In this document: positions 1 to 9,612 of the stretch, one piece after another | Layout: every line of letters starts with the position of its first letter | How positions within the stretch are numbered: the stretch's first letter is position 1 | Assembly: GCA_041645325.1 (NCBI GenBank) | Contig: JBAZQI010000007.1 | Location: 1-41,699 of the forward strand | Source: JAFCCL01 sp041645325 | GTDB lineage: Archaea; Iainarchaeota; Iainarchaeia; Iainarchaeales; GCA-2688035 | Direction: 5' to 3' | DNA length: 41,699 nt | The notes under the pieces: model-generated | Told to the model about the DNA's origin: nothing | What the model saw: the letters and a program-made list of their open reading frames with translations, nothing else | The model's database searches: none | Program-made: the position numbers and the translations under genes

Positions 1-3000
1 GAACTCTGTTACACCGGGGAATGGATTTATGGCCAGGCTGAAAAACTGTATCTCAGTAAACCCTACGAAACCAGGGTCAACTCTGCTTACACGCTTAACT
101 TCAGCATATTGAATAATTCCGAAAAGAATTACCCGAAGGCCACGCTGTCTGTAAGAAGCCTTGGAAACAGCCTTGAAATTGATTCCTACAAGTTCGTTGA
201 CCCCTCTGCAAGGGAAATCTCTGCGAAAGCCCTGAACAGTTATAAAATAAGCAGTGTTGATTTGGGCAGCCTTGGCAGCGGAAAAAGCGTTCTGGCAAGC
301 CTGGACTTCACTCCGAAAAAGCTTGCACTTGATTCTTTTGAGGTTGAGCTTGTTTCAGACCAAAAAACCGTTCTAAAGAATACTGTTTCAATTGAGGCAA
401 AGTCGGACTGGACCATGAACATATCGGTTGAGCCAAACTACATCGGGAGCTATTCTCCAACACCTTTGACAGTAACCGTAAAAGAGTTTCTTAAGGCCGA
501 TGCGGAAATTGAAGGATTGGGCGTGGAAATTGAAATGCCCAAAGCCATAGTCAGGGTAACCAGAATTTCGCCCGACAAAAGTGAAGCAATGTGGGAAGAA
601 ACAACTGACAGCAGCGGCAAAGCGGAGTTTTTGCTCCCCGGAAGCAGGCCTGGCACAATAATAGAAATCACCGCAGAAAAGCCAAACTATTCATCCAGCA
701 AAGTCGTTCTCCTGGTTGACAGCCAGGTGCTTGAGTTCGCTCCCTCAAAATTCGAATTTGAGCTTGATGCAAAGTCAGCCATAGAAAAACTGCAGCCGGT
801 AAACGTAAAAAACAAAAGCAATGCAGCGCTGGAAATCCAGGAAATTGAACTTAGCGGAAACTTCAGGGGCCTTTTGGATGAGGAAGCCATGCGCAATTAC
901 CTCCTGAGCTTTAAAGGGGAGGAAATAGGGGGCTTTTCCGAAAAAACGCTTGAGCTCTTTAAAATAAAGCTGAGCAACAGCGCCGTGGAAAACCTGGGGC
1001 AGGCCGAAACCGTTGAGGGCGCATTGCTTGTTACGGCAATAGACCCTTCAACGCTGGCGCAATACGACTTTGCAATGCCGTTTACCGTAAAAATCCTTGT
1101 GGGAGGCATGCCTGACAATGCCCCATGCCTTGCGATTTCAAAAAACAGCTGGTCTGCGGCAACACAGGGAAACATGGCATCCCTGGAGTTTGAGGTATAC
1201 AACAGTTGCATGAAAGAAGGAAGATTTATCGGCCTTGAAAATCTGCAGGGACGGCTGCAATGGCAATCGGATGCCATCGGCGTGCTTGAACTGACCCTGA
1301 TAAATGCGGAAACAGGCGAAAGCAATACGGAGATTCTGAGGCCTAATGTCTGGAGCAAGCTCTTGGAGAACATCAGGCCTGACTCCACTTACTATGCAAT
1401 GGTTAGCTTTACCCCGAAGCCTGAGCATGTCGGTGAAGTGGCTGCGTTTTCAGTGCAGGTGGACGGTGAAATAGCCACTGATTCCGGTTTGCAAAAGGTT
1501 GGCTCCAGCCCGGATCCCATTGAAGCAAAGATTCAGATAATGAACCTTGACAGCTGCCTGGAATACCCGGGCCTGGAAAACAAGGTGGTTATTCCTGAGG
1601 GCAGCGACCAAGGAGAGTTTACCATAAATTCAGGCAAGTGCGGTGACGTGCCAATTGAGATTTATTTGTGCTATAATGACCCCAGATGCAGCGGGGGCAC
1701 AACTGAAGGCTACATCATTCTCAACAACGACAGGTTTGCTCTTAGCCCGGACCAGCCTGAAAAGAAGATAAAGGTTAACAGGGGGGCGGTTGCAGGCATT
1801 TACGGCATACCGGTTTATGCAAGCACGCCCGGAACGTCCTTCAGAAAAGTGGACGAAGTCCTTGTGCAAATAGCCCCAAGGGCAGGCGAGTACTTTGCCC
1901 TTGACAAATACAGCTTTTCCCTGGCCGGCAAAAATTCAACAGATTCGGCTACGCTTGTCAACAGAATCTATGACGAGAAGATTAGCGTAACGGCCTCTGT
2001 CTGCATCTGGCAAACCTCAATTGATGACCCGGAATGGTACAATCAGATTGGCGGGGTCTTAACGAAGGAAATAAACGATATGGTGATAGATTTCTTCCCT
2101 CTGTATAAACTTATATCTGACCCCTGTAAAGAGGACTATACCGGGAATGTCAAAGATTATGTGATTAACCTGGAAGGCAGTAACAGGGAATTCAAGGGGA
2201 AAACTGTTCCGTCTGACCTGACTGGCCTTTATCTCCAAAGGTTTGGCAAAAGCATAGTTATTAAGGACACGAATTTGATGCAAACAGTTGAGGCGGGAAT
2301 TGAAAGAAGGGGCCTGGTTCTTGCCAACAATTCAGGGCTTGAAGATGCGAGCCCTCTCTATGACGTGCTTGTGATTGAGGCAACAGAGCACATTCATGGG
2401 GACCCGACCCACAAGAATCCCGCGGTTAATACCGGGGAACAGTTTGCCTCATACTGGGTTGAGGACACAATGCAGGATAAATACAGGCAGCCGTTCCACG
2501 TAAGGCTCAAAACCAAGGACCTGCCCAAAACATTTATTCCAACAAATGCACAAACAATGGCGTGCGTGCAGGGCACGGTCACTGGCAGGACGGGAAAGGG
2601 TGCCCTGCCGAGAACAAAACTTAATTGGAGCTGGGGCGATTCAGGCATTGCATCAAATGCCTGTGATTATGGCAACCCGGACTATATCTACTGTGATGCA
2701 ACCCAGTTCAGCATTGAACTAAGCAAAAAAATCCACGCGCTGGACGAATTCCTGGAGCAAAACAGCTCTGCTTTCCAATGCCCGGAAAAATCATCTGCAA
2801 GCGAAGTTGAAAGCATTATTTATGAATTTAATGCCGGCAAAAACAGCAGCAGCGTATTCCCGGAAAAAATCGGACTTGAATCCATTTCCCAGACCTGGCT
2901 CTCGAACGACCAAACAGCGATATCTGCCTCTGCTTACAATGGCACGGCCGAAAGCCAGAGCATAACGGTTAATATTACGGCAAAGGCGGCTTCCGGAGGA

Positions 3001-4575
3001 AAATATGAAGAGGAATGCTCAAAGGCGCTTGTTCTAAAGCCAAAAGAAAGGGCAAGCGCAAAATGCACATTTTCAGGCTTGCCAAAAATTGACGATTACT
3101 TTACCTCAATTGCTTCAATTACAGAGGGGAGCCTTGCAAAGCTCGATCCGGACTATTTGGGCATAGCGTTCACAAACAGTGCAAGCGCAAGCCAAAGCAA
3201 GTGCTGGCTGCCCCCGGTTGCGGCGCATTATGAAAACTTCTTTTCATTGGAGAAGTTTATAAATGCCAGCCAGGGCATTTCCTGGACAGATGAAATCAAA
3301 AACTTGCAGGACCTTGAACAGTTAACAAAATTCAGGGCCTATTTGATGAAAGACGGCTACTCTGAGGATTTTGCCAAAGACTTTGCAGAGTACTACCTTT
3401 CAAAATCCTTGTTTGACGCACCCTACTGGTTTGTTGATAACCCAAGCGGGGGCCTTGCCGGCTTTTTTACGGCTGGCAGCGGCCGCTTAAACTTTTCAAG
3501 AAAGTTTGTTGAGGGCCAAATGCTTTCAGGCCCCGGGCTGTACAATATAGAGCTTGAGATAGCCTACGATGAGGAAAATCCCTGGTCTCTCTTTGATTCG
3601 GGCGGAGAGCCGGCTGCGAAAATAAATGTTATTATGCACAAGCAGGATGACGCATATCCGGACAGCATATTTTATTACATGCCTTTCAACGGCAATGTTG
3701 GCATTGAATCAGATAACGGAAGGCAGGGCTATGGAGTAAACTACTTTAACAAAGATGCCGAAGTCGTCATAACCAGCTCGGATAACTTGGTAACAAGCGC
3801 GGAGATTCCGGGGTCTGAGCCGATTGCAACCATTGCAACAAAAACAGAGCATGACTTCAAAAAGATAAACAGCTCTTACTCAAACAGGGGCCTTTTGATG
3901 AAGATAACGGAAGGCGAGGGCCCTGACCTGAAGAACCTGTTTTTCTATCCAAATTATGCCACTCCGGTTGTAATGAAAATGGAACACGGAAAGGACACAG
4001 AGCCCTTCCAGGCATTCTATGGCCTGCATGAACATGGCGTCCCGCAGGAGGTTGGAGAAACCCTCACATTCTGGACAGGAACCGGTGCCTGCCTGGACTT
4101 CAGCGGAGTGCCTGTGTTTGAAGCGTTCAATTACACGCCTGACCGGAGGGCAAACCAGACAGACCCTGTGCCAAATCCTGAATTCCTCTACGGCCTTGAC
4201 TGGGGCAAATCGGATTACAGCGGGGATGTTTACCTCAAAACAGTCTTTTACACGCCTATTGGAAACCAGTTCGCTTTGAAAGCTTCCAACCTGGATAACC
4301 TTTCTTTCCTGACTCCTGATTCAGGCCTGTCCGCCAGCGCCAGCCTTGGCGGCATTTCCGGAATGCCTTACAACAGCAGCGACGAGCAAACCCAGGTAAG
4401 TGAGCTAAGCGAAATCTTCGACCTCGTTGAATCAGGCCAGGCATGCGTGACCAACAGCGGGATAGAAACAGCATTCTGGTGGAACCCCCAGGTCCTGTAC
4501 GAAACACAGGGAAGCAATACTTCCATAAAAAACTTTGAATCAGGCCTTGTTGCAGGCAAGAACTGCATTGGCTGA
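1..4575 (+). CDS. Giant surface protein, 5' end outside window
   Basis: The reading frame is open from base 1 and ends with TGA at 4573-4575, so the N-terminus lies upstream; at least 1524 residues are visible. The sequence is rich in Asn, Ser and Thr with many N-glycosylation-type sequons. It looks like a chain of beta-sandwich (Ig-like) segments with scattered cysteines. One segment (codons near 600-720) resembles a carboxypeptidase-regulatory-like fold, with a DSSGKAEF turn. No membrane anchor or sorting signal follows at the C-terminus, which ends at a hydrophilic GKNCIG. Size and composition suggest a secreted or cell-surface protein, possibly adhesive or S-layer-associated; this is inference. 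I do not recognise a specific family. The next gene is convergent. Confidence 0.85.
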   Translation, partial: ELCYTGEWIYGQAEKLYLSKPYETRVNSAYTLNFSILNNSEKNYPKATLSVRSLGNSLEIDSYKFVDPSAREISAKALNSYKISSVDLGSLGSGKSVLASLDFTPKKLALDSFEVELVSDQKTVLKNTVSIEAKSDWTMNISVEPNYIGSYSPTPLTVTVKEFLKADAEIEGLGVEIEMPKAIVRVTRISPDKSEAMWEETTDSSGKAEFLLPGSRPGTIIEITAEKPNYSSSKVVLLVDSQVLEFAPSKFEFELDAKSAIEKLQPVNVKNKSNAALEIQEIELSGNFRGLLDEEAMRNYLLSFKGEEIGGFSEKTLELFKIKLSNSAVENLGQAETVEGALLVTAIDPSTLAQYDFAMPFTVKILVGGMPDNAPCLAISKNSWSAATQGNMASLEFEVYNSCMKEGRFIGLENLQGRLQWQSDAIGVLELTLINAETGESNTEILRPNVWSKLLENIRPDSTYYAMVSFTPKPEHVGEVAAFSVQVDGEIATDSGLQKVGSSPDPIEAKIQIMNLDSCLEYPGLENKVVIPEGSDQGEFTINSGKCGDVPIEIYLCYNDPRCSGGTTEGYIILNNDRFALSPDQPEKKIKVNRGAVAGIYGIPVYASTPGTSFRKVDEVLVQIAPRAGEYFALDKYSFSLAGKNSTDSATLVNRIYDEKISVTASVCIWQTSIDDPEWYNQIGGVLTKEINDMVIDFFPLYKLISDPCKEDYTGNVKDYVINLEGSNREFKGKTVPSDLTGLYLQRFGKSIVIKDTNLMQTVEAGIERRGLVLANNSGLEDASPLYDVLVIEATEHIHGDPTHKNPAVNTGEQFASYWVEDTMQDKYRQPFHVRLKTKDLPKTFIPTNAQTMACVQGTVTGRTGKGALPRTKLNWSWGDSGIASNACDYGNPDYIYCDATQFSIELSKKIHALDEFLEQNSSAFQCPEKSSASEVESIIYEFNAGKNSSSVFPEKIGLESISQTWLSNDQTAISASAYNGTAESQSITVNITAKAASGGKYEEECSKALVLKPKERASAKCTFSGLPKIDDYFTSIASITEGSLAKLDPDYLGIAFTNSASASQSKCWLPPVAAHYENFFSLEKFINASQGISWTDEIKNLQDLEQLTKFRAYLMKDGYSEDFAKDFAEYYLSKSLFDAPYWFVDNPSGGLAGFFTAGSGRLNFSRKFVEGQMLSGPGLYNIELEIAYDEENPWSLFDSGGEPAAKINVIMHKQDDAYPDSIFYYMPFNGNVGIESDNGRQGYGVNYFNKDAEVVITSSDNLVTSAEIPGSEPIATIATKTEHDFKKINSSYSNRGLLMKITEGEGPDLKNLFFYPNYATPVVMKMEHGKDTEPFQAFYGLHEHGVPQEVGETLTFWTGTGACLDFSGVPVFEAFNYTPDRRANQTDPVPNPEFLYGLDWGKSDYSGDVYLKTVFYTPIGNQFALKASNLDNLSFLTPDSGLSASASLGGISGMPYNSSDEQTQVSELSEIFDLVESGQACVTNSGIETAFWWNPQVLYETQGSNTSIKNFESGLVAGKNCIG

Positions 4576-4698
4576 CGCCGGCAAGAAAAAGTTTGCCGCA
4601 GCAGAGGCATTGCGCGCTTTGCACTGCCCTGCGTGAAAATGATTGGGAAAAGCCGGAATTTAAGGCTTGCTGCCACAATTAAAATGGCAATAGGCCTG

Positions 4699-5145
4699 TT
4701 AATCTTTCAGGCGTTCTGCAAAAGATTTCGCGTTCTCCAAATCTTCGTGGTCAGGATGGCCTTTTGCCATTCCGCCCATGAGCTTGAACGGGCCGAATGT
4801 GTCAAAGCCCTTGCAGGAGAATTCGCCCAAAATTTCGAAGCCTTTTGCCTTCAGGGCCTCAACAGCTTTTTTGTGCTGGCCTGGGTTTCCCGAGCCGCTT
4901 GTGCTGAAGACAAAGCATTTTTTGCCGTTTTGCATTTGCAGGGATTCAATGAATTTTAAAAGGCTTCCGTGAACGTTAAAGGCGTAAATGCCTGAGCCAA
5001 AGCCTATCAGGTCAAAGCCGTTCAAATCCGAGGCTTTTGCACCGTCAAGCCCAAGCAGCTTTGCGTTCAGCACCGGCGCGATTGCCTCTGCAACCTTTTT
5101 TGTGTTGCCGTGGTGGTAGGACTTGAAAACAACCAATGCCTTCAT
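4699..5145 (-). CDS. Flavodoxin-family protein
   Basis: This 148-residue protein has the flavodoxin layout. An N-terminal beta strand (KALVVFKSY) is followed by a loop and helix HHGNTKKVAEAI in the position of the FMN-phosphate loop. Next come a GFGSGIY segment and a third strand ending in STSGSGNP, near where the isoalloxazine ring sits. It is a single-domain electron-transfer-type protein, presumably cytoplasmic and FMN-binding; its partner cannot be told. A TATA-like TTAAATTC near 5171-5178 lies about 25 nt before the ATG, fitting a leaderless transcript. It runs in the same direction as the TspO-like gene upstream, separated by 40 nt. Confidence 0.85.
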   Translation of the reverse strand: MKALVVFKSYHHGNTKKVAEAIAPVLNAKLLGLDGAKASDLNGFDLIGFGSGIYAFNVHGSLLKFIESLQMQNGKKCFVFSTSGSGNPGQHKKAVEALKAKGFEILGEFSCKGFDTFGPFKLMGGMAKGHPDHEDLENAKSFAERLKD

Positions 5146-5185
5146 GAAAATGAATTATTGCGCAATGGAATTTAATTGCTTGCTT

Positions 5186-5665
5186 TCAGGCATTGAGCAG
5201 CAAGATTGCGGCATTGAGTGCTGCTGCAATGAAAACCCAGGCAATATAGGGGAACAGGAGATAGGCTGCCTTGCGTGAAATCCGGTAAAACTTTTTTATG
5301 GTGAAGGCGATTGCAATCCAAAGCAGGATTATTTCAATGAAAGCAAGGAAAGGATTTTGCATGCCAAAGAACAGGGCTGACCATAAAATGTTCAGGACGA
5401 GCTGAAGGCCAAAGATTGAAACCGCAGCTTTCACGTTCCTGTCTTGCAGCCCTTTTTGCCACACGAGGAAAAGCGAAATTCCCATAAGGGCGAAAAGCGT
5501 TGTCCAGACAGGGGCAAAAAGCCAGTTTGGCGGGCTGAAAAAAGGCTTGTTAAGGGAGGCATACCACGACGGAATTGAGGGTATTGTAAAAAAAGAGCCT
5601 GCAATGCCTGCAAGCTCACAGGCAAGGACTGCAAAAACAAGTTTTGAAAAATCCTTGAGGTTCAC
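5186..5665 (-). CDS. TspO/MBR family membrane protein
   Basis: This 159-residue protein is nearly all membrane-embedded, with five predicted helices, the TspO/MBR (peripheral benzodiazepine receptor) topology. The family pattern is clear: WYASLNKPFFSPPNW before helix 2, then FAPVWTTLFALMGIS and NILWSALFFGMQNP. Family members bind porphyrins and other hydrophobic ligands and act in stress signalling; the ligand here is unknown. Start is GTG at 5665; no better start is in frame nearby. The flavodoxin-like gene follows on the same strand after 40 nt. Confidence 0.9.
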   Translation of the reverse strand: MNLKDFSKLVFAVLACELAGIAGSFFTIPSIPSWYASLNKPFFSPPNWLFAPVWTTLFALMGISLFLVWQKGLQDRNVKAAVSIFGLQLVLNILWSALFFGMQNPFLAFIEIILLWIAIAFTIKKFYRISRKAAYLLFPYIAWVFIAAALNAAILLLNA

Positions 5666-5812
5666 GGCAACAGGGAAAGAAGGTTCTTTTTTTAGGCTTA
5701 TTCTTTTTTGGCATGGCGGTGCATAGGATAAAAGAAAAATAAAAAAAAAAGAATTAGAAAAAATTTTGAAATCCTTAGACTAATTTGTTTGAAAAAATTA
5801 GTATCTATCTAA

Positions 5813-5992
5813 TTAGTATCTATCTGAGGATCTTCCGCCCCTGCTGAAAGACGAGGGCTTTTTGTGCTTTTGATAGCAGTCGCGGCAGTACACAGGCCTT
5901 GTTCCGTCCGGCTTGAAAGGGACCTCTGTCTCTTGGCCGCACTCGGAACAGGTAACCTTGAACATTGCCCTGCCGAACTTATCTTCGCTCAT
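5813..5992 (-). CDS. Small zinc-binding protein, CxxC-x17-CxxC type
   Basis: A 59-residue frame (MSEDKFGRAMFKVTCSECGQ at the start) has cysteines at 15, 18, 36 and 39, spaced exactly CxxC-x17-CxxC. This matches a known small zinc-ribbon domain often found in short proteins of archaea and candidate phyla; function unknown. The basic, Ser/Gly/Arg-rich tail (residues 43-59) suggests nucleic-acid contact (inference). The last bases of the gene overlap a perfect 15-nt tandem duplication (5796-5825). ATG at 5992 is the only plausible start. Confidence 0.75.
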   Translation of the reverse strand: MSEDKFGRAMFKVTCSECGQETEVPFKPDGTRPVYCRDCYQKHKKPSSFSRGGRSSDRY

Positions 5993-6222
5993 ATTGTTTT
6001 TTTCACCTTTTTTTGATTAAATAACCCGCTTTATTATTGCAGGCATAGATAAAAACTGCAAGCAAAGGTTTAAAAATGAAATAAAAGGCTTGGGAAAGCC
6101 GCTTGCAGGAAGCCATTTGTTATGTAGCAATTAAGCCTTTTTCTTGCCTTGCACTGCGCCCAGCCCTGTTTTGCATCTATCCCAAGGCGCAACCAGGCGA
6201 ATGGTGTTTTGGCGCAAAGCAT
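5993..6222. other. Intergenic region without clear gene
   Basis: No convincing coding frame is seen. It contains a TATA-like TTTAAAAATG near 6069-6078 on the plus strand. Just downstream, around 6084-6099, is a one-mismatch copy of the AAAAGCCTTGGGAAA repeat box found elsewhere in the window. A transcript starting there would run through G/C-rich sequence, but I cannot assign it to an RNA family. Confidence 0.4.
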
Positions 6223-6381
6223 CTATGGAACAAGCCTTCTTTTTTTGCGCCTGTCCTTTATTACTTGTTTTGCGCCGCCTGCCGGCACAGCCACAAAGCC
6301 GCCCGGCCTGCGTTCGGACTTTTGCTTTCGCCTGTTGAACGGGTTGAACCAGCCTCGCCGCAAAAAACCGGGTAGTTTCAT
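6223..6381 (-). CDS. Possible small basic protein
   Basis: A 52-residue frame begins at ATG 6381 (MKLPGFLRRGWFNPF...) and ends in a strongly basic DRRKKRR stretch. A TATA-like CTTAAATT at 6412-6419 lies about 30 nt upstream of the start on the same strand, consistent with the short-leader promoters elsewhere here. No family is recognised. The high Arg/Lys content would fit a nucleic-acid-binding peptide, but the frame could also be chance in a G/C-rich stretch. Confidence 0.35.
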   Translation of the reverse strand: MKLPGFLRRGWFNPFNRRKQKSERRPGGFVAVPAGGAKQVIKDRRKKRRLVP

Positions 6382-6465
6382 TCTCTTACCAAAAAGAATT
6401 GGCATGCAAACAATTTAAGCCTTTCCCATGCATTCAGGAGTAAAATCAGCGGCTCAGGGGGGGCA

Positions 6466-6473
6466 TTTAAAAA
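6466..6473 (+). promoter_or_regulatory. TATA box of ABC exporter operon
   Basis: TTTAAAAA lies 40-47 nt before ATG 6513. Transcription about 25 nt downstream would give a leader of roughly 15-20 nt. This supports the 6513 start over an in-frame ATG at 6477, which would lie upstream of the transcription start. Confidence 0.5.
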
Positions 6474-6512
6474 TTATTGCGGGATATTTTGTTATTTGCT
6501 TCGGGCGATTTT

Positions 6513-7511
6513 ATGGTTTCAAATGCTATTGAGGTTAATGGCTTGGGCAAGAGCTATGGCGGCCTTAAGGCTGTTGACAATGTTAACCTTGCTGTTGAGG
6601 AAGGCTCTATTTTTGGGTTGCTTGGGCCTAATGGGGCTGGCAAGACAACCTTGATTTCAATGCTTGTCACGATGAGGAAGCCTTCGCAGGGCAATGCAAT
6701 GGTCAACGGCTTTGACATAGTGAGGCAGCCCGGAAAGGTCAGGGCGAGCATAGGCATTGTTTTTCAGGACCAGAGCCTTGACGAGGATTTGACTGCAAGG
6801 GAAAACCTTGAAATGCACGCCGCATTGTACAATGTGCCGCAAAAGGAGAGAAGGGAAAGGATTGAGGGCATGGTAAGGCTGGTGGGCCTTGAAAAAAACC
6901 TCAATGGCATTGTGAAAACTTTTTCCGGCGGAATGAGGCGCAGGCTTGAGATTGCGCGCGGCCTTGTGCACCATCCCAGGGTCTTGTTTTTGGACGAGCC
7001 CACAATCGGCCTGGACCCGCAGACGAGGGCTGGCATTTGGGATTACATCAGGAGGCTGAACAGGGAAAAGGGCATTACGGTTATTCTTACAACGCATTAC
7101 ATGGACGAGGCTGATGATGTTTGCGGCAGGGTTGCGATAATAGACCAGGGAAAAATAATCGTTTCCGGAACGCCGAAGCAATTGAAGGACGGCCTTGGCG
7201 GGGATGTGATTTCTTTGGAATGCGGCAGCACTGAATCCTGCAGGGAAATGCTTGCTGAATTCAAGTGGGTGAAGTCCGCCGTGAGGCATGACGGTTTCAT
7301 AGATGTGAGGGTTGAGAACGGCGAGCAGAAAATTCCCAAGATTCTTGCGCTGATGAACAGCAGGGGCGTGAATGTTGACTCGGTGAATTTGAGGAAGCCG
7401 TCTTTGGACGACGTTTTTATGCATTATACTGGGCGGACAATCAGGGAAGAAGAGGCAAAGCCAAGGGATGCAATGAGGCTTAGGAGAAAGGGCTGGGGGC
7501 GCAACAGATGA
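6513..7511 (+). CDS. ABC transporter ATP-binding protein, DrrA-like
   Basis: This 332-residue ATPase has all nucleotide-binding motifs: Walker A GPNGAGKTT (residues 38-46), Q-loop VFQDQSLDEDLTA, signature FSGGMRRRLEIARGL, Walker B LFLDEPTIGLDP and the switch histidine in TTHYMDEAD. The C-terminal extension ending PSLDDVFMHYTGR is typical of the DrrA/CcmA-type subfamily paired with ABC-2 permeases. It should energise export by the permease encoded 61 nt downstream. The substrate (drug, lipid or polysaccharide) is not shown. The last 15 or so residues are unusually basic. Start chosen at 6513 because of promoter spacing. Confidence 0.93.
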   Translation: MVSNAIEVNGLGKSYGGLKAVDNVNLAVEEGSIFGLLGPNGAGKTTLISMLVTMRKPSQGNAMVNGFDIVRQPGKVRASIGIVFQDQSLDEDLTARENLEMHAALYNVPQKERRERIEGMVRLVGLEKNLNGIVKTFSGGMRRRLEIARGLVHHPRVLFLDEPTIGLDPQTRAGIWDYIRRLNREKGITVILTTHYMDEADDVCGRVAIIDQGKIIVSGTPKQLKDGLGGDVISLECGSTESCREMLAEFKWVKSAVRHDGFIDVRVENGEQKIPKILALMNSRGVNVDSVNLRKPSLDDVFMHYTGRTIREEEAKPRDAMRLRRKGWGRNR

Positions 7512-7572
7512 ACATTGGCCTGAAGCAGGTGATGGGCGCCGAAGGCCTGCAAAGCTGTAGGGAGTGCCGAAG

Positions 7573-8328
7573 ATGAACAGGGAGATTGAGGGCATTTATG
7601 CCCTGTGGAGGCGCGAGCTCATCAGGTTTTTCAGGGCAAAAAGCAGGCTTGTGGGAAGCCTTGGAATGCCGTTTTTTTTCCTTGCGATTCTGGGAACCGG
7701 GCTGAGCAATGCTTTTGTGCTTCCAATGCAAGGCAATTACCTTGAGTTCATTACTCCGGGAATAATCGGCATGGTTTTGATGTTTGGCTCAATGTTCTCA
7801 GGAATCATTGTGCTGATGGACAGGCAGTTTGGCTTTTTGAAGGAAACCCTTGTTGCGCCAATAAGCAGGCTGAGCATTGTTTTGGGAAAGGCGTTGGGCG
7901 GCGCAACAACCGCAATGTTGCAGGGCATTATCATAATGGCCATTGCATTCTTTTTGGGCGTGAACTTTCAGGTTGCGAATTTTTTGCTGCTGCTACTGTT
8001 CATGATGCTCATTTCAATAATGTTTGTTTCGCTTGGCATTGCAATTGCTTCAAAAATGGAGGACATGCATGGCTTCCAGCTCATAATGAATTTTTTGATA
8101 ATGCCGTTGTTTTTCCTCAGCGGCGCATTGTTCCCGCTGTCCACGGCGCCGGAAATAATCAGAACAATTTCAATGTTTGACCCTTTGACATACGGCGTCA
8201 ACGGCCTGAGATACATTCTTTTGGGCTACTCGGATGTGCCGTTTGCTCTGTCCTTTGCGGTAATACTTGCCTTTACCGCGGCCTTCATGGCAATAGCGAT
8301 TTACTCGTTCAACAAAATAGAGGAATAA
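7573..8328 (+). CDS. ABC-2 type transporter permease
   Basis: This 251-residue membrane protein has six predicted helices. Between helices 2 and 3 it carries the ABC-2 family segment GFLKETLVAPISRLSIVLGK, and helix 5 is followed by the short FPLSTAPEIIRTISMFDPLT loop typical of DrrB-like permeases. It forms the membrane half of the exporter with the ATPase upstream. ATG 7573 is preferred: GGAG at 7561-7564 is 8 nt upstream, whereas the in-frame GTG at 7564 overlaps that ribosome-binding site. Confidence 0.93.
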   Translation: MNREIEGIYALWRRELIRFFRAKSRLVGSLGMPFFFLAILGTGLSNAFVLPMQGNYLEFITPGIIGMVLMFGSMFSGIIVLMDRQFGFLKETLVAPISRLSIVLGKALGGATTAMLQGIIIMAIAFFLGVNFQVANFLLLLLFMMLISIMFVSLGIAIASKMEDMHGFQLIMNFLIMPLFFLSGALFPLSTAPEIIRTISMFDPLTYGVNGLRYILLGYSDVPFALSFAVILAFTAAFMAIAIYSFNKIEE

Positions 8329-8334
8329 AGGCAT

Positions 8335-9528
8335 TTAATCGTAGACACAGCAGATGCATTCCTGGGATCCCTCGATGCCGCCGGCTTTTTTCACATCAGG
8401 GGGGCATGATGGCCCTTCGCCGCATAAAACATCGCCGCCCTGCGAAGTGCATTCTGCAAAGGAAATGCCACCTGAAGGCTGGCCGGCAATATCAACGCAT
8501 TCGCAGCCGGAACATTCCTTGCCGATTGCGCAGCCGCTGTCAAGCTCGCATTCTTCCTGGATCTCAATCAAGCCGTTTCCGCAAACAGCCTGTTCTGGCT
8601 CTTCCCCGCCGCCATCCGCAGGCGGCTCTTCATCGCCGCCGCCAGCCGGGGGCGCTCCTTCATCCGGCAAATCTCCATCACCGCTTCCGTCACCTTCAGG
8701 CACTTCTCCGCTTGTTCCCGTGCCGCCATCAATTCCCGAACCGCCTTCATCGCTTCCTGAGCCGGTGGTTTCCGTTATTGTTCCGCCTGATTCTGTGACC
8801 TTGCGGCTTATTGTTGCACCGCCTCCAAAACCGATTGAACCACCGGTCTTTGCAGTTGCGCTTATCTCTTCAAAAACCGTTGCGTTGATGCTTCCGTTGT
8901 CAAAGGCCTCAAAAAAACCGTGCATTGTTTCAAGCTTGCCAGCGATTATCCTGCCGCCTGTGATTACGTTTGCGCTGTGCCTTTCGGCAAAGCCGGCGAG
9001 GATAATTGTGCCGAAGCTCGAGGCAAAGCTGTTCAGGTCATCAACCGAAATGTTTGCATCAATGAGCGCAGAGCCCGAGGCTTCAAGAAGAAGCTGTTCC
9101 CGGTAAATCCTGCCTTCGGTAAAAACTTTTGCAAAATCGCCTGCTTTGATTGAATCAATGCCAGGTGCTGAAACAAAGACCTTTATTTTGGTTTGCCCGT
9201 TGAGGCAGGGCCTGCCTGTGCCGGGCTGCCCGAAGTTCCTCAGCCCTATAATCAATGCGCCGTTTTGCACTTCGGCAAAAACAAGGCCTGCGATGCTTTC
9301 CTGCGCTTCAATTGCAACAGATTCCAAATTATCCTGTTTTAGGTACAACTCTATTTGCCCGCTAGCCTCGATTTTTGTGAACGATTCAACCGGAATGCTT
9401 TTTGTGACAATGGGGCCTGATGCCCCTATACATTGCGGCGTTTGAAGGGGCATAAAAACAATGAGGCAGAACACAAGCGCGGCCGCGGCGGCAACAGCGC
9501 CGATTGCAACCAAAAAGTTTTTTTCCAT
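8335..9528 (-). CDS. Surface protein with GIN (DUF2807-like) domain and Cys-rich tail
   Basis: 397 residues from ATG 9528. An N-terminal hydrophobic segment (residues 5-27) serves as signal or anchor. Residues about 35-240 look like the right-handed beta-helical GIN domain of putative autotransporter-like adhesins (DUF2807): repeated short strands such as IEASGQIELYLKQ and ADFAKVFTEG-like turns. A Gly/Pro/Glu/Asp-rich linker (about 255-320) follows. The cysteine-rich end, with CGNGLIEIQEECE, resembles the DUF4215/Myxococcus Cys-rich repeat. A TATA-like tattTAAT at 9551-9558 places the transcript start at the ATG, so the longer in-frame start at 9567 is rejected. Probably a secreted or anchored adhesion or binding protein; function inferred only. 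Confidence 0.8.
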   Translation of the reverse strand: MEKNFLVAIGAVAAAAALVFCLIVFMPLQTPQCIGASGPIVTKSIPVESFTKIEASGQIELYLKQDNLESVAIEAQESIAGLVFAEVQNGALIIGLRNFGQPGTGRPCLNGQTKIKVFVSAPGIDSIKAGDFAKVFTEGRIYREQLLLEASGSALIDANISVDDLNSFASSFGTIILAGFAERHSANVITGGRIIAGKLETMHGFFEAFDNGSINATVFEEISATAKTGGSIGFGGGATISRKVTESGGTITETTGSGSDEGGSGIDGGTGTSGEVPEGDGSGDGDLPDEGAPPAGGGDEEPPADGGGEEPEQAVCGNGLIEIQEECELDSGCAIGKECSGCECVDIAGQPSGGISFAECTSQGGDVLCGEGPSCPPDVKKAGGIEGSQECICCVYD

Positions 9529-9612
9529 GCAAATGAATAGGGAATTGGAATATTTAATCCTTGCCAAATCTGTTTGCGCCCTTTGATTTTTTTGCGCCTG
9601 GCAGGCCGGCGC

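Noticed and set aside
8354..9106. 250-codon plus-strand Pro/Ser-rich frame
   Set aside because: It is the antisense shadow of the Gly/Asp-rich linker of the GIN-domain protein.
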